From the NCBI GenBank assembly GCA_030696305.1, contig JAUYSP010000003.1:29415-93414 (forward strand): a DNA stretch of 64,000 bases, in the 5' to 3' direction. The notes beneath the pieces are model-generated. The model was not told where the DNA came from. It saw only the letters and a list, made by a program, of their open reading frames with translations, and did not search any database. This document shows positions 1 to 7,837 of this stretch, piece by piece (the first letter of the stretch is position 1; every line of letters starts with the position of its first letter). The translations under genes were made by a program, and so were the position numbers. This DNA is from Legionellaceae bacterium. Lineage in GTDB: Bacteria > Pseudomonadota > Gammaproteobacteria > Legionellales > Legionellaceae.

Positions 1-597
1 CATTTGCACTGGGAGTTTTATGTTGAGTGACCAGTCAAATGTTTGCTCATTCGCTGTGGTGGCAAGTTTGTTTAATATTGACCATAAGGGTAGCCCGCGA
101 GTCAATGTTTCTTCTTGTTTTAATTGAGCGATAACCGTTCCATAAGCATCTAATGCTTCTTTAGCACGAATTGTAAATAATCGGCACTGAGCTAATTGTC
201 CGCCCCATTTTTTTCGTTCGCTATTCAAGTAAATCAAATCAGCAGGTGATTTTGAACTCTCGGGGGTTATATGGCTATCTGTAGAGATTGTTTTGGGTGC
301 TTCATTAAGTAAATTGGCTTGTTGTATCTGAGTATCAATGGTACTTACACGTTTCTGGTTGGTAATGATACAATCATCAGCTTTAGCTTTTAGATTGGTT
401 AATAAGCTAACGGCAGCATTCAGGTTATCAATATTGACATTCTGTACTGATAATTGAATATTCAGATGATCAAATTGTTTATTAGCTTCTTTTATATCGA
501 AAGCAGCTTCAGGTTTGTTTAACGAGGGCATAACCGTCGTAGCAGAAAAAACCATATTGCAAACAAGATAAAAAAAACAACCTATAACTACGCGCAT
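1..597 (-). CDS. N-terminal part of a putative mechanosensitive channel protein (DUF3772-like), cut by the window edge
   Basis: An open frame of 199 codons runs leftwards from an ATG at 597 and leaves the window without a stop. The first ~19 residues (MRVVIGCFFYLVCNMVFSA) look like a signal peptide. The rest is a Gln/Asn/Leu-rich helical, probably coiled-coil region followed by a segment around YLNSERKKWGGQLAQCRLF. That segment resembles the periplasmic N-terminal region (DUF3772-type) of large MscS/MscK-family channels. The channel pore domain would lie outside the window, so the identity is inferred from the N-terminus only. The gene is divergent from the HIT gene, and the two share the short region 598-674 for their promoters. 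Confidence 0.55.
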   Translation of the reverse strand, partial: MRVVIGCFFYLVCNMVFSATTVMPSLNKPEAAFDIKEANKQFDHLNIQLSVQNVNIDNLNAAVSLLTNLKAKADDCIITNQKRVSTIDTQIQQANLLNEAPKTISTDSHITPESSKSPADLIYLNSERKKWGGQLAQCRLFTIRAKEALDAYGTVIAQLKQEETLTRGLPLWSILNKLATTANEQTFDWSLNIKLPVQM

Positions 598-674
598 AGA
601 CAATCCCGATTTACTTGACCAAACAGGATGATATCACTAACCTAAGGCAACGTGCATTAGGATGCAATAAACTT

Positions 675-1085
675 ATGAATTTTGCTGTTGATTACCGTAT
701 TGAAGCAACCTGCGTTGCCCTAGGAGACTGGCCATTATCTCGCGTATTTTTAAAAAACAATAAAAATTATCCGTGGTTGATCCTGGTGCCTCGCCAAGAT
801 GATATCCAAGAAATAGAGCAATTATCACAGACCTTGAGATATCAGTTAATGGATGAGATTAGTCAATTGTCAACGATAGTAAGACAGCAATTTCAACCGG
901 ATAAGTTAAATGTAGGAACTTTGGGAAACATTGTTTCTCAACTACATGTGCATGTTATAGCACGATATACCTCTGATGTTTTGTGGCCTCAAGGCGTTTG
1001 GCAGTCCATGCAAATAGAAACCCCATATAATGAAAACATACTTAAAGAGTTAGTGAGCAATTTACAAGCTCAGGTACAAAAGTAA
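675..1085 (+). CDS. HIT family protein (histidine triad, nucleotide hydrolase-like)
   Basis: A 136-aa protein of the histidine-triad superfamily, which binds or hydrolyses nucleotides such as diadenosine polyphosphates. The family core is visible as YPWLILVPR (about residue 32) and the active-site strand QLHVHVIAR. Two of the three triad histidines are present (His91, His93), while the first is Gln89, as is common in this proteobacterial subgroup. The frame stays open up to a TTG at 615, but the ATG at 675 matches the usual family start (MNFAVDYRIEA) and has an AGGA about 12 nt upstream. It probably acts in the cytosol. The substrate cannot be read from the sequence. Confidence 0.85.
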   Translation: MNFAVDYRIEATCVALGDWPLSRVFLKNNKNYPWLILVPRQDDIQEIEQLSQTLRYQLMDEISQLSTIVRQQFQPDKLNVGTLGNIVSQLHVHVIARYTSDVLWPQGVWQSMQIETPYNENILKELVSNLQAQVQK

Positions 1086-1125
1086 AATCTCAATAATGGT
1101 GTATACTTGATCTAAAGCACTTATA

Positions 1126-1704
1126 ATGGACAATAAGATGGCTACCCCGATGTCGTTGGCAAATCATTTTCTGGTCGCTATGCCCTCATTGGATGATATT
1201 GTCTTTTCTCAATCGGTGATTTATGTGTGTGAACATCATGTGCAGGGTACGGTAGGCTTAATTATCAATCGGCCGACTGAATACTCCTTGAGTTTAATAT
1301 TTGAACAGCTAAAGATTAAATCAACGAATGATAAAATCAAAAATCGACCGCTACTGTTGGGTGGTCCATTACAACCCGAGCGTGGTTTCGTAATTCATCG
1401 ACCAGCAGGTCGTTGGCGCTCGAGTTTATCCTTATCCGATGCGGATGTGACGATTACAACATCAAATGATATTATTCGTGCCATCGCTGCTGGTGAAGGA
1501 CCGAAAGATGTGCTCGTGGCCTTAGGCTATGTCGGTTGGGACCATATCCAGTTAGAGCAGGAAATTATAAATAACGCGTGGTTAGTCTGTCCCTATAAAT
1601 CGGAATTATTGTACGAGGTTCCCTTCGAAGATCGTTGGAAATCGGCTGCTTTACTATTGGGTGTGCATATGGATCAATTAATATCGGGTGGTGGTCATGC
1701 CTGA
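1126..1704 (+). CDS. yqgE: YqgE/AlgH family protein (UPF0301)
   Basis: A 192-aa protein of the YqgE/AlgH family, a conserved cytosolic family of uncertain biochemical role once linked to alginate regulation in Pseudomonas. Family signatures are the N-terminal NHFLVAMPSLDD, GTVGLIINRP, the LLLGGPLQPERGFVIH block and ALGYVGWDHIQLEQEI. The length is typical. The reading frame begins at ATG 1126; an in-frame ATG four codons later is an alternative start. Its last codons overlap the start of ruvX, the usual yqgE-ruvX (yqgE-yqgF) arrangement in gammaproteobacteria, with pyrB following as in many of them. Confidence 0.93.
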   Translation: MDNKMATPMSLANHFLVAMPSLDDIVFSQSVIYVCEHHVQGTVGLIINRPTEYSLSLIFEQLKIKSTNDKIKNRPLLLGGPLQPERGFVIHRPAGRWRSSLSLSDADVTITTSNDIIRAIAAGEGPKDVLVALGYVGWDHIQLEQEIINNAWLVCPYKSELLYEVPFEDRWKSAALLLGVHMDQLISGGGHA

Positions 1705-2113
1705 AGAAGTATATCTGGGTTTTGATTTTGGTTATAAACGAATAGGTGTGGCCGTAGGACAGCAGTTAACTGGAGGGGCATCTCCTCTATTCACTTTGCA
1801 GGCAAAACTTGGTGTTCCTAACTGGGAAGAAATACAGCAATTAATAAAACAATGGCGTCCTACAGCGTTAATTGTTGGTTTACCAACCCGGATTGATGAC
1901 ACTGAATTCTATACTACGGCGGCTTCTCGAGGCTTTGCTAATCAGTTGCGAAAACGATTTGCTCTACCTGTACATCTTGTCGATGAACGATTGTCTACTG
2001 TTGAGGCACGTGAGCGGTTGTATGCAAAAGGTGGTTATCGTAAAATAAAGAAATCCGAAGTAGATTGCATGGCCGCATGTATCATTCTTGAACAATGGTT
2101 GCAAGGGTTTTAA
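1697..2113 (+). CDS. ruvX: RuvX/YqgF, putative pre-16S rRNA nuclease (Holliday junction resolvase-like)
   Basis: A 138-aa RNase H-fold protein of the YqgF/RuvX family, which in E. coli takes part in 16S rRNA 5'-end maturation. Visible motifs are the first acidic strand YLGFDFGYKRIGVAVG, LIVGLP, HLVDERLSTVEA and the terminal acidic helix KSEVDCMAACIILEQWL. The ATG at 1697 overlaps the end of yqgE by 8 nt and gives the family-typical start. An upstream GTG at 1688 would only add three residues. Translational coupling with yqgE is likely, and pyrB follows after 6 nt. Confidence 0.93.
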   Translation: MPEEVYLGFDFGYKRIGVAVGQQLTGGASPLFTLQAKLGVPNWEEIQQLIKQWRPTALIVGLPTRIDDTEFYTTAASRGFANQLRKRFALPVHLVDERLSTVEARERLYAKGGYRKIKKSEVDCMAACIILEQWLQGF

Positions 2114-2119
2114 TAAACA

Positions 2120-3043
2120 ATGAAACATTTCTTAGAGATTAATCAATTATCTTACGACGAGATGCTCCAATTAGTTCAGCGTGCGTTGTATTTTAAACAA
2201 ATTGCAAATCACACTAGCTACCCGAGTTATCCAAATTTTGCTGTAGCCAATTTATTTTATGAAAATAGTACTCGAACTCGAGTTAGCTTTGAGTTGGCTG
2301 CTCATTATTTGGGTATGCGTGTTATAAATGTCGATTTACAGCATTCTTCAGAACAAAAAGGCGAAGTGATTGAAGACACTGTTCATACCTTATCTGCTAT
2401 GGGTATTAATCTATTTGTAATTCGTCATAGTCAAAATGGATTACCACAAGCGATGGCTGGGGCTTTTGCAAAAGGAGTTCATGTTATTAACGCCGGAGAT
2501 GGAACACATGCTCATCCCAGTCAGGCTCTGCTTGATTTGATGACCATCATCGAGCACAAATCAAATCTGGAGCAATTGAAAGTAGTGATTGTTGGTGATT
2601 TACTTCATTCTCGAGTCGCAAACTCGTTGCAAAATAGTTGTGCACTATTGGGTGTTGGCGAGTTAGTTTTAGTTTCCCCTCCAATTTGGCAACCGAAGGT
2701 TGTGCATTATGGGCGTGTGACTGCATCGCTACAAGAAGGAATGGCTAATGCTGATGTGGTGATTTGCCTTCGAGTACAACGTGAACGCCTTGCTGAAAAC
2801 AAAGGTTTGAATATGGCAGAATATCGTCGAGACTATGCTGTTACTCGTGACAGTTTAAAATGGGCAAAACCAGATGTGATGGTGATGCATCCCGGGCCAA
2901 TGAACCGTGGTGTGGAGATTGATAGCGATGTTGCTGACGGGCCGCGGTCATTTATTTTTCGACAAGTACAAAATGGCGTTTTCGCCCGCATGGCGATTTT
3001 GGAGGCGATAGCAACGCAATCAATGGTGCTGTCTGATTCGTGA
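2120..3043 (+). CDS. pyrB: Aspartate carbamoyltransferase catalytic subunit
   Basis: A 307-aa enzyme that condenses carbamoyl phosphate with L-aspartate to N-carbamoylaspartate, the committed step of pyrimidine synthesis. The carbamoyl-phosphate signature ENSTRTRVSFE (Ser50-Thr-Arg-Thr-Arg54) is intact, as are HPSQALLD, IVGDLLHSRVANS and VMHPGPMNRGVEI. No regulatory pyrI follows, so it resembles the class lacking allosteric regulatory chains, in which a dihydroorotase-like PyrC' may partner elsewhere; none is seen here. It is the third gene of the yqgE-ruvX-pyrB operon and converges on comM, with only 5 nt between the two stop codons. Confidence 0.96.
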   Translation: MKHFLEINQLSYDEMLQLVQRALYFKQIANHTSYPSYPNFAVANLFYENSTRTRVSFELAAHYLGMRVINVDLQHSSEQKGEVIEDTVHTLSAMGINLFVIRHSQNGLPQAMAGAFAKGVHVINAGDGTHAHPSQALLDLMTIIEHKSNLEQLKVVIVGDLLHSRVANSLQNSCALLGVGELVLVSPPIWQPKVVHYGRVTASLQEGMANADVVICLRVQRERLAENKGLNMAEYRRDYAVTRDSLKWAKPDVMVMHPGPMNRGVEIDSDVADGPRSFIFRQVQNGVFARMAILEAIATQSMVLSDS

Positions 3044-3048
3044 TGATT

Positions 3049-4560
3049 TTATTTGGGCTTTTGTAACGTTTGTTTAAATGATAGGGCGTGTTGCAAATCT
3101 ACGAGCTCCACGTTTTTTGAGTCCCTCATGTCGGCGATAGTTCTGGCAACTTTTAACAAACGATGGAAACCACGAGCAGATAGTTTTAATTGATTTAATA
3201 CATTACTTAAAAATGTTCGTTCACTGCTGCCAAAAGCACAAAAATGCTCGCAATCTTTCGTGTTAAGCTCAGCATTGAGAGAACCTTGTCGGGTCATTTG
3301 CTGTAAACGGATGTGCTCAACTCGCTTTCTGATGTCGATGCTTACTTTCTTGGAGTGAGGTGTTAGTTCGAGCAACTCTTCGTTGCTGAGTGCTTGCACA
3401 TTGATTTGCATATCAATGCGATCGAGTAGTGGTGCCGATAATTTATTTAAATAGTTTTTTATTTTGTCTGGAGTACAAAAACAATTTGCTCGTGTATTTC
3501 CCCATTGTCCACAGGGACAAGGATTCATCGCTGCAATTAATTGAAATTTTGCTGGAAATTCGACTTGCATGGCTGCACGAGAAATACACACATAACCTGA
3601 CTCCAAAGGTTCTCGTAATGTTTCTAATACGTGACGATGAAACTCCGGTAACTCATCAAGAAACAGGACACCATGGTGAGCCAGTGAAATTTCCCCCGGT
3701 TTTGGAGGATTACCGCCTCCCACTAAAGCTGCCGATGATGTTGTATGATGTGGCGATCGGAAAGAAGGTGATCGCCAGTTATTATAATTATTTATACGGC
3801 CATAAGTTGAATTGACTGCCATACATTCTAATGCTTGAATTTCTGATAATACTGGCAATAGCGTAATAAATCGTTTTGCAATCATGCTTTTACCACTACC
3901 AGGTGGGCCACTTAATAAAATGCTATGCCCACCGCAAGCCGCAATTTCCATTGCATGCTTTGCATGATGTTGTCCTTTGATATCGGACCAATCTAATGCG
4001 TCATCGATCCGGCTCATTTCAGGTGGATTAGGTAAGTTAGTTAACGAGGCGTTACCACATAAATAATTGCAAACAGCGAGTAAACTGTGTGCGGAATAGA
4101 TACCAGGATACCCGGGTAGGGACGCTTCTTTGGCATTGGCATCTGCAATTATTAATTGACCTTGCTCGCGTTGGATTGCAAGCACAGCAGCAATAATACT
4201 ATTTATGCCACGAAGTGTGCCGTCTAGGGCGAGTTCTCCAATCAATTCGTGAGAGGTTAATTTTTCCGCAGGAATTTGCCCCGATGCGGCCAAGATACCT
4301 ATAGCGATAGGTAAATCAAATCCGCTGCCAATTTTGGGTAGATTAGCTGGTGCTAAGTTTACGGTAATTCGTCGACAAGGAAATTCAAAGTGGCTATTCA
4401 TGATGGCACTTCGAACACGATCTTTACTTTCTCTGACTGCTATCTCGGGCAAACCGACAATTGAAAAACTGGGTAATCCGTTTGACAAATGGACTTCAAC
4501 AGAAATTGATTGTGCGTTTATGCCAATAATACTCCGTGTTTTACTTGTAGCAAGGTTCAT
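3049..4560 (-). CDS. comM: YifB/ComM family Mg-chelatase-like AAA+ ATPase
   Basis: A 503-aa protein with the three-part structure of ComM: an N-terminal ChlI/Lon-type S5-like domain (about residues 1-165, with NLAPANLPKIGSGFDLPIA), a central Mg-chelatase-type AAA+ ATPase with Walker A GPPGSGKS (about 217) and Walker B GVLFLDELPEF, and a C-terminal lid (from about 400, LKLSARGFHRLLKVARTIAD). A CPCGQW...CFCTPDKI cysteine pair-cluster typical of the family is present. In naturally competent bacteria ComM acts as a branch-migration helicase during integration of transforming DNA. ubiK lies just upstream on the same strand. Confidence 0.93.
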   Translation of the reverse strand: MNLATSKTRSIIGINAQSISVEVHLSNGLPSFSIVGLPEIAVRESKDRVRSAIMNSHFEFPCRRITVNLAPANLPKIGSGFDLPIAIGILAASGQIPAEKLTSHELIGELALDGTLRGINSIIAAVLAIQREQGQLIIADANAKEASLPGYPGIYSAHSLLAVCNYLCGNASLTNLPNPPEMSRIDDALDWSDIKGQHHAKHAMEIAACGGHSILLSGPPGSGKSMIAKRFITLLPVLSEIQALECMAVNSTYGRINNYNNWRSPSFRSPHHTTSSAALVGGGNPPKPGEISLAHHGVLFLDELPEFHRHVLETLREPLESGYVCISRAAMQVEFPAKFQLIAAMNPCPCGQWGNTRANCFCTPDKIKNYLNKLSAPLLDRIDMQINVQALSNEELLELTPHSKKVSIDIRKRVEHIRLQQMTRQGSLNAELNTKDCEHFCAFGSSERTFLSNVLNQLKLSARGFHRLLKVARTIADMRDSKNVELVDLQHALSFKQTLQKPK

Positions 4561-4607
4561 ATTCTCATCTTCCTTAGAGAAATTTGGACTAATTTAATTC
4601 GGGTTTT

Positions 4608-4862
4608 TTAATCAGATGCGTTATTTTGATTTAATAATGCATTCAATTGAGATTGCAACAGGTCGACTTTTTCGCGCGTTCGAGCCAGCACTTTCACTTG
4701 AATGTCAAACTCTTCTCGAGTCACCAAATCCATATGATCAAAAGCAGATTGCAGAATATCTTTGAATTGTTGTTGCATTTCAATCTCTATTGATTTGATA
4801 CCAGAGGGTAGCGCTGAACATAGTTTTTTGGCTAGATCTTCGAGTTGTTTGGCGGCGAACAT
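4608..4862 (-). CDS. ubiK: UbiK family ubiquinone biosynthesis accessory factor
   Basis: An 84-aa protein of the UbiK (YqiC/BMFP) family. The N-terminal half is an amphipathic helix region (LEDLAKKLCSALP) and the C-terminal half a trimeric coiled coil (REEFDIQVKVLARTREKVDL). In Enterobacteria UbiK binds UbiJ and helps assemble the soluble Ubi complex for aerobic ubiquinone synthesis. Length and layout are typical. It is the gene upstream of comM on the minus strand, separated by 47 nt, and is preceded by an AT-rich leader at 4863-4971. Confidence 0.88.
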   Translation of the reverse strand: MFAAKQLEDLAKKLCSALPSGIKSIEIEMQQQFKDILQSAFDHMDLVTREEFDIQVKVLARTREKVDLLQSQLNALLNQNNASD

Positions 4863-4971
4863 AGATTATTCCTATTGTCTTGATCTCGAGATTATAACAA
4901 AATTGAATAAGAAAACTAGGGCTATACGCGCGTGCCGCGCTTCAAATTGTTACGGCGTGTCGGTTTTGTTA

Positions 4972-5538
4972 TTAAAACCAATAGATCTGTTTTTCTGTAA
5001 TAACCCCGTCTAGATTTACATCCCACGGATCGGGTTGGATAAAGGGTTGCTTTTGAAATTCATACGCCACACCAATTAATAGTGGATTAGTACGCTCAGC
5101 TAATAAACGATCATAATAGCCACCCCCCATCCCGATGCGTGTTCCATGCATATCAAAAGCCACCAAGGGAAGAAAAATAATATCTAGTTGCATAAGCGTT
5201 ACAGCAAGCACCGGTGAAACATCGGGCTCTAAGATACCTAATTTATTTTTAATAAAAGGGGTAGTGGTTAAAGTTGGTAAAAAAGACAAAGCCTTATCAT
5301 GCATTATTGGGAAACAAAATATTTTTTGTTTGTTTTGATCGTGTAATAAATCACTCAGATCAATTTCGCCGTGAATCGGGCTGTATAACGCTATTGCTTT
5401 GGCCTGTTGATACTGTTTTACGCCTTGAATTTGAACACATATTTTGTTTGATGCAGCAAATTGCTCTTCAGTGGATAATCCACGACGAGTGCACAAACAA
5501 GTTTGTCTTATCCTTTCTTTTATTTGATTTTCGCTCAT
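4972..5538 (-). CDS. 5-formyltetrahydrofolate cyclo-ligase
   Basis: A 188-aa protein of the MTHFS/YgfA family, which converts 5-formyl-THF to 5,10-methenyl-THF with ATP and so recycles a storage or inhibitory folate. The N-terminus has the CLCTRRGLSTEEQ region, and the C-terminal nucleotide/folate signature is present as GTRIGMGGGYYDRLLA. Length is typical for proteobacteria. In many gammaproteobacteria 6S RNA lies just upstream of this gene, but the 129 nt to the next gene are too short for it and show no recognisable 6S structure. Confidence 0.92.
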   Translation of the reverse strand: MSENQIKERIRQTCLCTRRGLSTEEQFAASNKICVQIQGVKQYQQAKAIALYSPIHGEIDLSDLLHDQNKQKIFCFPIMHDKALSFLPTLTTTPFIKNKLGILEPDVSPVLAVTLMQLDIIFLPLVAFDMHGTRIGMGGGYYDRLLAERTNPLLIGVAYEFQKQPFIQPDPWDVNLDGVITEKQIYWF

Positions 5539-5667
5539 GCTAGTATGTTATTAGAATTTTATATAAAAAAACACTAGGTTATTCTTAAAAAATAGAGTAT
5601 ATAGAGCGTGTTGGTAAGAGCCACGTAGGCTGAGTACTTAGAGCGTATTGATTTGTGAGAGGTTTGC

Positions 5668-5850
5668 ATGAGTGAATTATTTGATGATACTGATGAAGAT
5701 AAAGCGTTAATTGTCGATGAGGATCTGGTGGAAGCTGAGAGCGTAATTGTTGATGTTCGCCAAAAGCCTACATCAGATGCTCGAAGACGTTTAGAAGATT
5801 TAATGGAAGAAAAACGGTTGCGGGAAGAGCTTGAAGATTATCTGAGTTAG
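5668..5850 (+). CDS. Small PA3496-like protein
   Basis: A 60-residue, strongly acidic protein. The C-terminal segment ARRRLEDLMEEKRLREELED is the conserved core of a small gammaproteobacterial family named after Pseudomonas PA3496, whose members are annotated as putative envelope integrity proteins. The function is not established. There is no signal peptide or membrane segment. A GAGAGG sits about 9 nt before the ATG. It precedes icmT by 60 nt and may be cotranscribed with the icm genes. Confidence 0.8.
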   Translation: MSELFDDTDEDKALIVDEDLVEAESVIVDVRQKPTSDARRRLEDLMEEKRLREELEDYLS

Positions 5851-5910
5851 GCTCAGTTGATATCATAAATATCAACATCTTGCATGTGTGTTGATTTAAT
5901 TGGAGCTTCT

Positions 5911-6171
5911 ATGTCTAGTGGCTTTTCTCCCACGGCGCATTGGCGCGATTCAGCTCGGAGTGCCCGGTTTTTTATGGTGGATGCACGAGCTGCGTTCCCT
6001 ATTTTTTTGTTCTTGATGCATATTCGTGTCTGGACAGGAATCTTAGTGATAGTCTCGGCAGTGTTTTTTTGTATTCTTGAGCATTATGGCTTTACTCTAC
6101 CCGTCTTTTTGCGGTGGTTAAGGCTTTTTTTAGCTGGTCCTGTTAAATCCTCTCATCCTTGGTGGCGTTAG
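5911..6171 (+). CDS. icmT: IcmT/TraK family Dot/Icm type IVB secretion protein
   Basis: An 86-aa membrane protein matching IcmT, a small inner-membrane component of the Dot/Icm system, required in Legionella for pore formation and egress. Family features are AHWRDSARSARFFMVDARA followed by two hydrophobic segments (PIFLFLMHIRVWTGILVIVS and a second around AVFFCILEHYGFTLPVF) and a basic/Trp-rich end (HPWWR). The frame is open from an ATG at 5884, but the ATG at 5911 has a GGAG 6 nt upstream and gives the family-length start. The stop codon abuts the icmS ATG (TAGATG), indicating translational coupling. Confidence 0.95.
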   Translation: MSSGFSPTAHWRDSARSARFFMVDARAAFPIFLFLMHIRVWTGILVIVSAVFFCILEHYGFTLPVFLRWLRLFLAGPVKSSHPWWR

Positions 6172-6516
6172 ATGGAAAAGGATATATCAAAATGCATGGC
6201 ATTAATTGCTGCACGCATGAATGCAAAATTTTATCTAAATGATCGCTTTGTAAGTTATGAAGAGGTCTTTTCAAATACCGGTTTATTACCGGCCATTGCC
6301 AAAAGAGCTGATCAATTATGCTCTTTGTGTTTGGGATATGGTCTTGGCGTAACTTTTAATGACGCTGAAGGTGCTTTATTGGGAACGCAAGTGATTTTTG
6401 ATGAAGTCACACCGAGGACCTTGCGCTTATTATGCATGACCGATGTAGTAAATGAATTAATTCAGGGGGGGCCTAGTCGCGATTACACCCCATTAGATGA
6501 GTTAATGTATGATTAA
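6172..6516 (+). CDS. icmS: IcmS, Dot/Icm effector chaperone subunit
   Basis: A 114-aa acidic protein that is unmistakably IcmS. Recalled conserved blocks include MEKDISKCMALIAARMNAKF, IAKRADQLCSLCLGYGLG, RTLRLLCMTDVVNELIQGG and the terminal RDYTPLDELMYD. IcmS pairs with IcmW (and LvgA in Legionella) and binds effectors for delivery to the DotL coupling complex. The adapter partners are not in this window. It starts directly after the icmT stop codon. The high conservation contrasts with the next gene, which has no sequence I recognise. Confidence 0.97.
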   Translation: MEKDISKCMALIAARMNAKFYLNDRFVSYEEVFSNTGLLPAIAKRADQLCSLCLGYGLGVTFNDAEGALLGTQVIFDEVTPRTLRLLCMTDVVNELIQGGPSRDYTPLDELMYD

Positions 6517-6605
6517 TTAAGCCAACATTTGTTCAATAAAATGGGCAAGGTGTAAAAAACGTGGAAAATGTGTGCCGGTTAACGTTTCCTTAAGCCAAAC
6601 TCTGC

Positions 6606-6611
6606 TATAAT
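6606..6611 (+). promoter_or_regulatory. Candidate -10 element ahead of the icmS-icmQ intergenic ORF
   Basis: A perfect TATAAT lies 38 nt upstream of the ATG at 6644, in the 127-nt gap after icmS. No good -35 box is seen at normal spacing (the closest, TTAACG at 6579, is 21 nt away). An activator may therefore be needed if this is a promoter. A GTAAA at 6552 followed by a related GTGGAAA at 6561 loosely resembles half of the tandem GTAAA sites bound by CpxR upstream of Legionella icmR. The second half-site and spacing do not fit well. Confidence 0.4.
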
Positions 6612-6643
6612 TAGCCAATAGAGTTTTGTTTAGGAGTTGGATT

Positions 6644-6964
6644 ATGTCAAAAAAACCGGTAGATATCGTAAGCACGATGGATGATATACATCGTACATCT
6701 AAACAAATGGATGCGGGGATAAAGCAATTGTCGAGCCGTTCATCTAATGTACCCCCATATGCTTTAACTGCTTTAAATAATGTCTTAAAGTTCTTTAGTT
6801 TGAAGGCTGCTTCTACGGAAAAAAGTGCGGCTGCATCGAATTCAATGCGGTTTCACCTAGCTGAGGGCAGAAATGCTGAGGGCAGAAAAAATACCATAGA
6901 AAACAATGAGACTGTTGAAAAAAACGATACTCAACACAATAACCCTCGACCAGGCGGCGGTTAA
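6644..6964 (+). CDS. Putative functional homologue of IcmR (FIR-type protein), by position
   Basis: A 106-aa protein with no sequence I recognise, located exactly between icmS and icmQ. In Legionellales that slot is held by the hypervariable FIR genes (IcmR in L. pneumophila, CoxigA in Coxiella), whose products chaperone IcmQ despite lacking sequence similarity to one another. The N-terminal half is predicted helical, with a hydrophobic patch (ALTALNNVLKFFSLKA, about 41-56) that could contact IcmQ. The C-terminal half is polar and low-complexity (Asn, Glu, Lys, a short AEGRNAEGRKN repeat). The start is set by TAGGAG 8 nt before ATG 6644. icmQ follows after 16 nt. The role is inferred from synteny alone. 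Confidence 0.7.
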   Translation: MSKKPVDIVSTMDDIHRTSKQMDAGIKQLSSRSSNVPPYALTALNNVLKFFSLKAASTEKSAAASNSMRFHLAEGRNAEGRKNTIENNETVEKNDTQHNNPRPGGG

Positions 6965-6980
6965 ATAACGAAGCGTTTAT

Positions 6981-7562
6981 ATGGATGAAAAAATAAAACA
7001 AAAAGCAGAAGCACTTTTAAATACTTTAAATGATGCTATAGCCGCAGGATCTTGGGATGAAACCAATTTTATACTTTTGGTCGGTAAGAAATTACGTGCT
7101 ATGCGTGATACATTAGCTGGCCAATTGAAAGAAATTGGTGAGGACTCGACATCCTCGGCTGCATTTTTAGCTCGTCAACTCGCTATGCAAAGCACACTAA
7201 AACAAGTTTTTGTTAGTCTTTATTCTCTGGAAGGCGTTAATTTACAATCATGGGAACGTATAATTGCCAATTTACGTCGTCAAATGGTCTCTCGTCCTGT
7301 GTATGCTAATGAAGAGGACATTCAATCGATCATCAAGACTAAAGAAAAAAAAATCAATGAAGCCTATGTATCCATTTTTGTAAATGAAGCAGATATTTTA
7401 GATATTCACTCGGATAAAGCCCCGATCGACAAGTTAGGCAAGCCCATGCTTGTATTAAAAGACAATGCTATCAATCTAGATAACATTGATTATTTTATAC
7501 ACCTCTCTGGAAAATATAGATATTCGCGCGGTCGACTAATTAAAGTAGATAACGGGGACTAA
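6981..7562 (+). CDS. icmQ: IcmQ, Dot/Icm secretion system protein
   Basis: A 193-aa protein clearly matching IcmQ: an N-terminal helical Qn domain (LLNTLNDAIAAGSWDETNF, GKKLRAMRD), then the central block LQSWERIIANLRRQMVSRP, the YANEEDIQSIIKTKEKKINE linker and a C-terminal NAD-binding ART-fold domain ending RYSRGRLIKV. In Legionella, IcmQ forms pores in lipid membranes, is held soluble by IcmR, and its C-terminal domain binds NAD. In Legionella and Coxiella icmP/dotM and icmO/dotL usually follow. Here the next feature is a palindromic repeat and a toxin-antitoxin pair, so the cluster is interrupted. Confidence 0.96.
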   Translation: MDEKIKQKAEALLNTLNDAIAAGSWDETNFILLVGKKLRAMRDTLAGQLKEIGEDSTSSAAFLARQLAMQSTLKQVFVSLYSLEGVNLQSWERIIANLRRQMVSRPVYANEEDIQSIIKTKEKKINEAYVSIFVNEADILDIHSDKAPIDKLGKPMLVLKDNAINLDNIDYFIHLSGKYRYSRGRLIKVDNGD

Positions 7563-7578
7563 AGAAAGGTACCCTGAC

Positions 7579-7750
7579 AGGGCTGTCCTATTATAAATTA
7601 TTGAGCATAAAATATTAATTTTGATATTATACAGTCATAATTGTCTTTGCGAGCGTTAGCGAAGCAATCTAGATATCGGAGTTTTTAAGTCACATCGATC
7701 TGGATTGCTTCACTTCGTTCGCAAAGACGACTATTTAATGGGACAACCCT
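7579..7750. repeat. Palindromic MITE-like element with an internal hairpin
   Basis: The ends form imperfect inverted repeats: AGGGCTGTCCTATTA at 7579 and, on the other strand, AGGGTTGTCCCATTA ending at 7750. Inside lies a long imperfect hairpin with arms at 7643-7669 (GTCTTTGCGAGC...GAAGCAATC) and 7703-7728 (GATTGCTTC...GCAAAGAC). The inner arm belongs to the TTGCGAGCG...GAAGCAATC type of dispersed repeat seen in several intracellular bacteria. A related hairpin lies at 42306. It fills the space between icmQ and the toxin-antitoxin pair and could act as a bidirectional transcription barrier. No transposase is encoded. Confidence 0.7.
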
Positions 7751-7837
7751 GACACACTCTACAGGATTGATTTTTAATATCAAAGTATATGCTATACTAC
7801 TACAATTGTAGCGTAAAATTACTATTGTAGGTGAATT

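Noticed and set aside
3429..3815. A 128-codon open frame on the plus strand opposite comM
   Set aside because: It lies wholly within the antisense of a conserved comM sequence and has no family resemblance or RBS.
5539..5667. 6S RNA next to the 5-formyl-THF cyclo-ligase gene
   Set aside because: The gap is only 129 nt and shows no long bulged hairpin, so synteny alone is not enough.
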